DNA of 64,000 bases, taken from the NCBI RefSeq assembly GCF_001640805.2, contig NC_066847.1:24915504-24979503 (forward strand), given 5' to 3'. Below the pieces are notes generated by a model. It saw only the letters and a program-made list of their open reading frames with translations. It did no database searches and had not been told where the DNA came from. Of this stretch, positions 60,320-64,000 are shown one piece after another (position 1 is the stretch's first letter; every line of letters begins with the position of its first letter). This DNA comes from Lates calcarifer (Eukaryota > Chordata > Actinopteri > Centropomidae). Both the position numbers and the translations under genes were made by a program.

Positions 60320-63300
60320 ACATGCACACTTGTGTACACACATAATATTGTTTCTTCCTCTCGCTTTTACTCTCTGTTCTTTCTGCCTTCCTCCTGTCTT
60401 GCTGTCTTTCATCTCTCTCTCACCACTGCCTCCTCACTCTGAATTGCAACATTTTGTGAATTACCATTTAGTTCACTGTTAACCCACAGAGGCAAAGTGT
60501 TCTGTGTTCTGTAATACCACAGGAGTTCTGTCATCCTCAGAACAATTACATCAATTAGCTCACATTTAAATGGTTTCCAGAGAGGAGCAACTTGGCTAAT
60601 AAGAGTCCAATGACGAGACAACAACCAATTAATCTCACTCTTAATTGCTCAGTAGGTACAGTCAATCAGTCATAATCCCCCCCCCCCTTTTCCTTCCTGC
60701 TTTCAACACCCATTCCACACTCAGTGGCCTGACTCACCACCTGTCAATCAAATATAAACTCGCCCTTCCACCCCCAGAGAGACGGAGGTGCATACCAGTG
60801 TGTTGACATCATGTCCATGCTGCGAGTCAGCACATTTGACTTCTAACATAACACTGAGAAAAACCTTGTTGACTAGAAAATCACTTTATAGAGAGGGAAT
60901 TTTAAGAGAGAGAGAGCACCACAGGGAGAGGGGTAGAGAGAGACATATAAAAGAATAGGACAAAAACTTTACAGAAACTTAATTTCCATTAAGTGCCAAC
61001 AACGGTGATCCATTATCAAAAATCAGCTTAATGCATGCTTGCAGCTTAGATCAATTAATGCAGAGACAAACATTAGCTCACTGTTACAGTCTGTGTGCTG
61101 TAGAGTGATGATGGATTGCTGGAGCACTGTGTCACATCTTAGAGCCTGTATTTGAACTAACAGTTTCACAGGATCAAATGTTACATGTGTCATGTGAGAT
61201 TTACAGTATGTGCAGTATGTTTCTGCTCCTTACCGTGAACTATTGCGCACGTGCACTGAGAAACACATGCTATAGAGTGAGGCCCAGTAGGCTAAGCAGT
61301 AACACAATATTTTAGCATTTTGCAACAAAAGAAAAATAAATAAAGTCCTAATCCAAAAACCATTGCATTTGTGATTTGAAACAGCAGTGATGAGATCTGT
61401 AATAAATTCCCATTGCTCTAAAGTCCAGCATTCTCCATAGCTGACATATGCAGCCATTTTTTTTTACTATGAGTTTCATGAGCTTTAAAGACTCTTTAGT
61501 CATAGTCGATGTAGCCCACAATAGTTAAAAATCCAATTTACAGTATGAACGCAGTTTTCAGTGATACAGAGCAGCTTATGAAAAAATAACAAAGAAATAT
61601 GTGAGTCTGCGTTGTATCTTAAAGTATGAGAAGGTTCTCTGCACTCAGAGAAAGTAGGGTATTATAGATAGCACACAGACGCACTGTCAAAAGCATTTTT
61701 TTGTTTGTCAATAGTATGTTGTTCTCTGTCAGGCGTAGAAGGCCAAACTCGGAGTGCAACCAGCAGAATGCACTGCTTATATAAGAATTTTGGCTCTTTT
61801 TACAATTTAGACATTTAGAATAGTATCTGAGTGTGAGTGTATATTGGTTCCTGTTTCTTAGTCTTATTTATGGTCTGGTGCATTTATTGGCAAGAATTAC
61901 TCATCAGAAGTGTTTTTTTTTTCTTTTTTCAGCACTATCAATCAGAGATCACATATGTAAAATTATGAAGCTGCACCTTTGATTCTCGCTTCCTGAATTC
62001 TTTTTTCCCCATCACTGATTGATGTCTCAGTCACAGGCATGCCAAATTGTAGACATACAATTAAAACTGTGTCCTTAAACACTGACAGCTTACATTAGTC
62101 ATTAGTCATTCCTAAGATTTTCAACATCAGCCTCTAGGACAGGTGAGTGCTCTCCATACTGTCAGAGCACATTGTGATTTACTCGAGCAAAAGTGTGATC
62201 TGAGTGAATGACTAACTGACACGAATGCCATTTGACATCATGGAATGCCCACAATGTGCTACATGTTGCCATATAATTATTTTATTCTACATCATGTTTT
62301 CAATGCTTTGTATTTCTAGACTTCGACCCCCAAAGCATTGCTCACCACATTCATCTGCTAGCAATCTATTTCCAGTTGTTACAGTACTTCAGATAAACGT
62401 CTTCATTTACACATTAAACAATGCATTTTGAATTGGGACACTCTGTTTAAAGTGGTCTGACACACACTGCGACATTCTGCTCTCTGGGCTAGCAAAGCAA
62501 TAAAAATCATCAGAAACATCAATTATTACTAAAGATAGAACATATTTTATTATTAACATTTGTATCCTTTATCGCTCTACCCAAAAATGTCATCAACTGA
62601 AAAACATCTGTAATTTCTTTAGATAACAAGATAGAGCTTGATAGAAGTTTTAGGTAAAATTATGCTGTATCAAGTAGAGATACAGGCAAGAGGGAGAGGA
62701 GAAAGATGCAATACAACACATATTCTCAGTCGTAAGTTGAAATCCACAGTGTCATGATTGTATGTTATGTGCCTTATGTGGCACCATAACACCCCATGAT
62801 GTGAAATATTGTTTGAAAATATTGTTTTCCCTCAGTGATGTTTAATTGTTCCTCAACCGATCTGCTTGTTCCCTTTTTCATTCTGGTTCCCACCACTAAT
62901 TAGGAATGGGATTTAACTGCAGATGACTTTAGTGCGGGATCAGAACACACCCAGCCATTATAAAAAACCCAGGGACCCATAATGTGGTGTGGGCTTGGCC
63001 ACTAAAACCATGGGGTGGAGAGACGGGAGGGGAGAGGAGGGGGAGCTGGTAACTGTTTCTCTCAGTTGCTCTTTGAATTGTTGGTTGTGGCCCTTTCTCG
63101 CCTTTGGCCTGTCATGAGAGGTTTCTCTCTCCCTGGTTTGAAATTGTTTTCTGTTTGTTTTCTCTCCTCTCGAGCTCTTTTTCCTTAATGTCTCTCTGTG
63201 TCTCTCTTGTCCTCCCAGTCTCACCTCTTTCTTTACCCTTCATCCTCTCTCACACACACTTTTCTCTCTCTCTTCCTCCCACACTCTCTCAACACAATAA

Positions 63301-63415
63301 GACCTAATATGAACTTTTGACAGGAGCTGGGATCTTTGTTTTATTGCCAGTGTTGCTGAGAATGCCCTCATAAATCTAATGCTGTAATGCCTTTGAAACG
63401 CCTTCTAGGCCTTGC
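60320..63415. other. Non-coding stretch
   Basis: Contains a C-run at 60678-60688, a CTGTCAATCA motif at 60741-60750 (PBX/TALE-type site, possibly by chance), purine-rich DNA at 60900-60950, and pyrimidine-rich DNA at 63120-63290. No exon is supported. Confidence 0.5.
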
Positions 63416-63420
63416 AATCA

Positions 63421-63441
63421 AACACACACAGACACACACAG

Positions 63442-63484
<43 letters not shown>

Positions 63485-63499
63485 CACTTACTCACTCAC

Positions 63500-63559
<60 letters not shown>

Positions 63560-63576
63560 ACACACACACACACACA
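63421..63576. repeat. Compound (CA)n-(CACT)n-(CT)n-(CA)n microsatellite
   Basis: A CA run (63442-63476) is followed by CACT/TCAC tetranucleotides (63477-63503), a CT run (63504-63560) with one CTAT interruption, and a second CA run to about 63576. Confidence 0.97.
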
Positions 63577-63579
63577 TAC

Positions 63580-64000
63580 ACACAATTCCTTTCTCACTTT
63601 CCTCCACGTACAACCAAACACATGCACAATCGCATGCACAGATGTGATGTGTGAGAATGAGGGCTTTGAGGTTGTTTGTGCTCACATCAGACACAGCAGC
63701 TCCAGTGTTTGTTTGCAATTTCCACTGGCTCCGGTCCACTCCACCAAACCCATGGGAATTTGTGGATCAGCATCTTCTCAAAAAGCTCCTGGGCGTTAGA
63801 GTGTATAACTGAGCACAGAAAGAGTGCAATGAGTGCAGTGAGGTCGTTATTTTTATGTGGTATTTCTGATGTATTCTGCGTAGCATAGTTTAATAGAGGA
63901 GGGTGACAGGGAGAGGAGGAGAGCAAGACAAGTGGTGACATAATTTAAGAGGCAGTCTGACACTAAAAAAACAGATCATACAAGGGGAAAAAAATCTACT
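63580..64000. other. Non-coding stretch to window end
   Basis: Unique sequence. Overlapping frames at 63676-63941 on both strands have no recognisable domain and no supporting splice sites. Confidence 0.45.

Overview
The window looks like non-coding euchromatic DNA from a ray-finned (teleost) fish. The evidence is an AT-leaning base composition, dense (CA/GT)n and (GA/CT)n microsatellites, tRNA-derived SINEs of the teleost type, a decayed mariner element, and no long open frame resembling a known protein. Nothing suggests a prokaryote: there are no operons, Shine-Dalgarno sites, rRNA or CRISPR. Most of the 64 kb reads as intron or intergenic DNA.

Layout. 1-21.7 kb: no exon I can defend; it holds simple repeats (notably a TATC/GATA palindrome at 12.65 kb and a pure CT tract at 15.9-16.05 kb) and a family of diverged related segments at 16.9-19.2 kb. 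21.74-22.03 kb: a smooth block ending in a well-bounded candidate exon. 26.16-26.56 kb: a minus-strand mariner transposase relic. 27.9-28.2 kb: a weak exon-like open frame. 33.7-36.1 kb: the most gene-like part, with NRF1- and ETS-type sites in a CpG-richer stretch, two candidate first exons, a 41-nt exon, a 93-nt open exon and a possible 50-nt terminal exon, all on the plus strand. 36.4-36.9 kb: a 242-bp tandem duplication. 40.3-40.5 kb: a minus-strand SINE fragment between perfect 21-bp direct repeats. 41.4-42.0 kb: alternating long GT and AC tracts. 51.67-51.73 kb: a 63-bp candidate exon that is phase-compatible with the exon at 21.9 kb. 53.77-54.04 kb: a nearly complete minus-strand tRNA-derived SINE. 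54-64 kb: simple repeats, a SINE head fragment and unexplained unique sequence.

Interpretation. Two plus-strand transcription units are the most economical reading: a large-intron gene contributing exons at 21.9 and 51.7 kb, and a smaller unit starting near 33.8 kb, possibly nested in the first one's intron. Neither can be named from sequence alone. No novel multi-gene system is visible. The candidates most worth checking are the 33.7-36.1 kb unit and the phase-matched exon pair.
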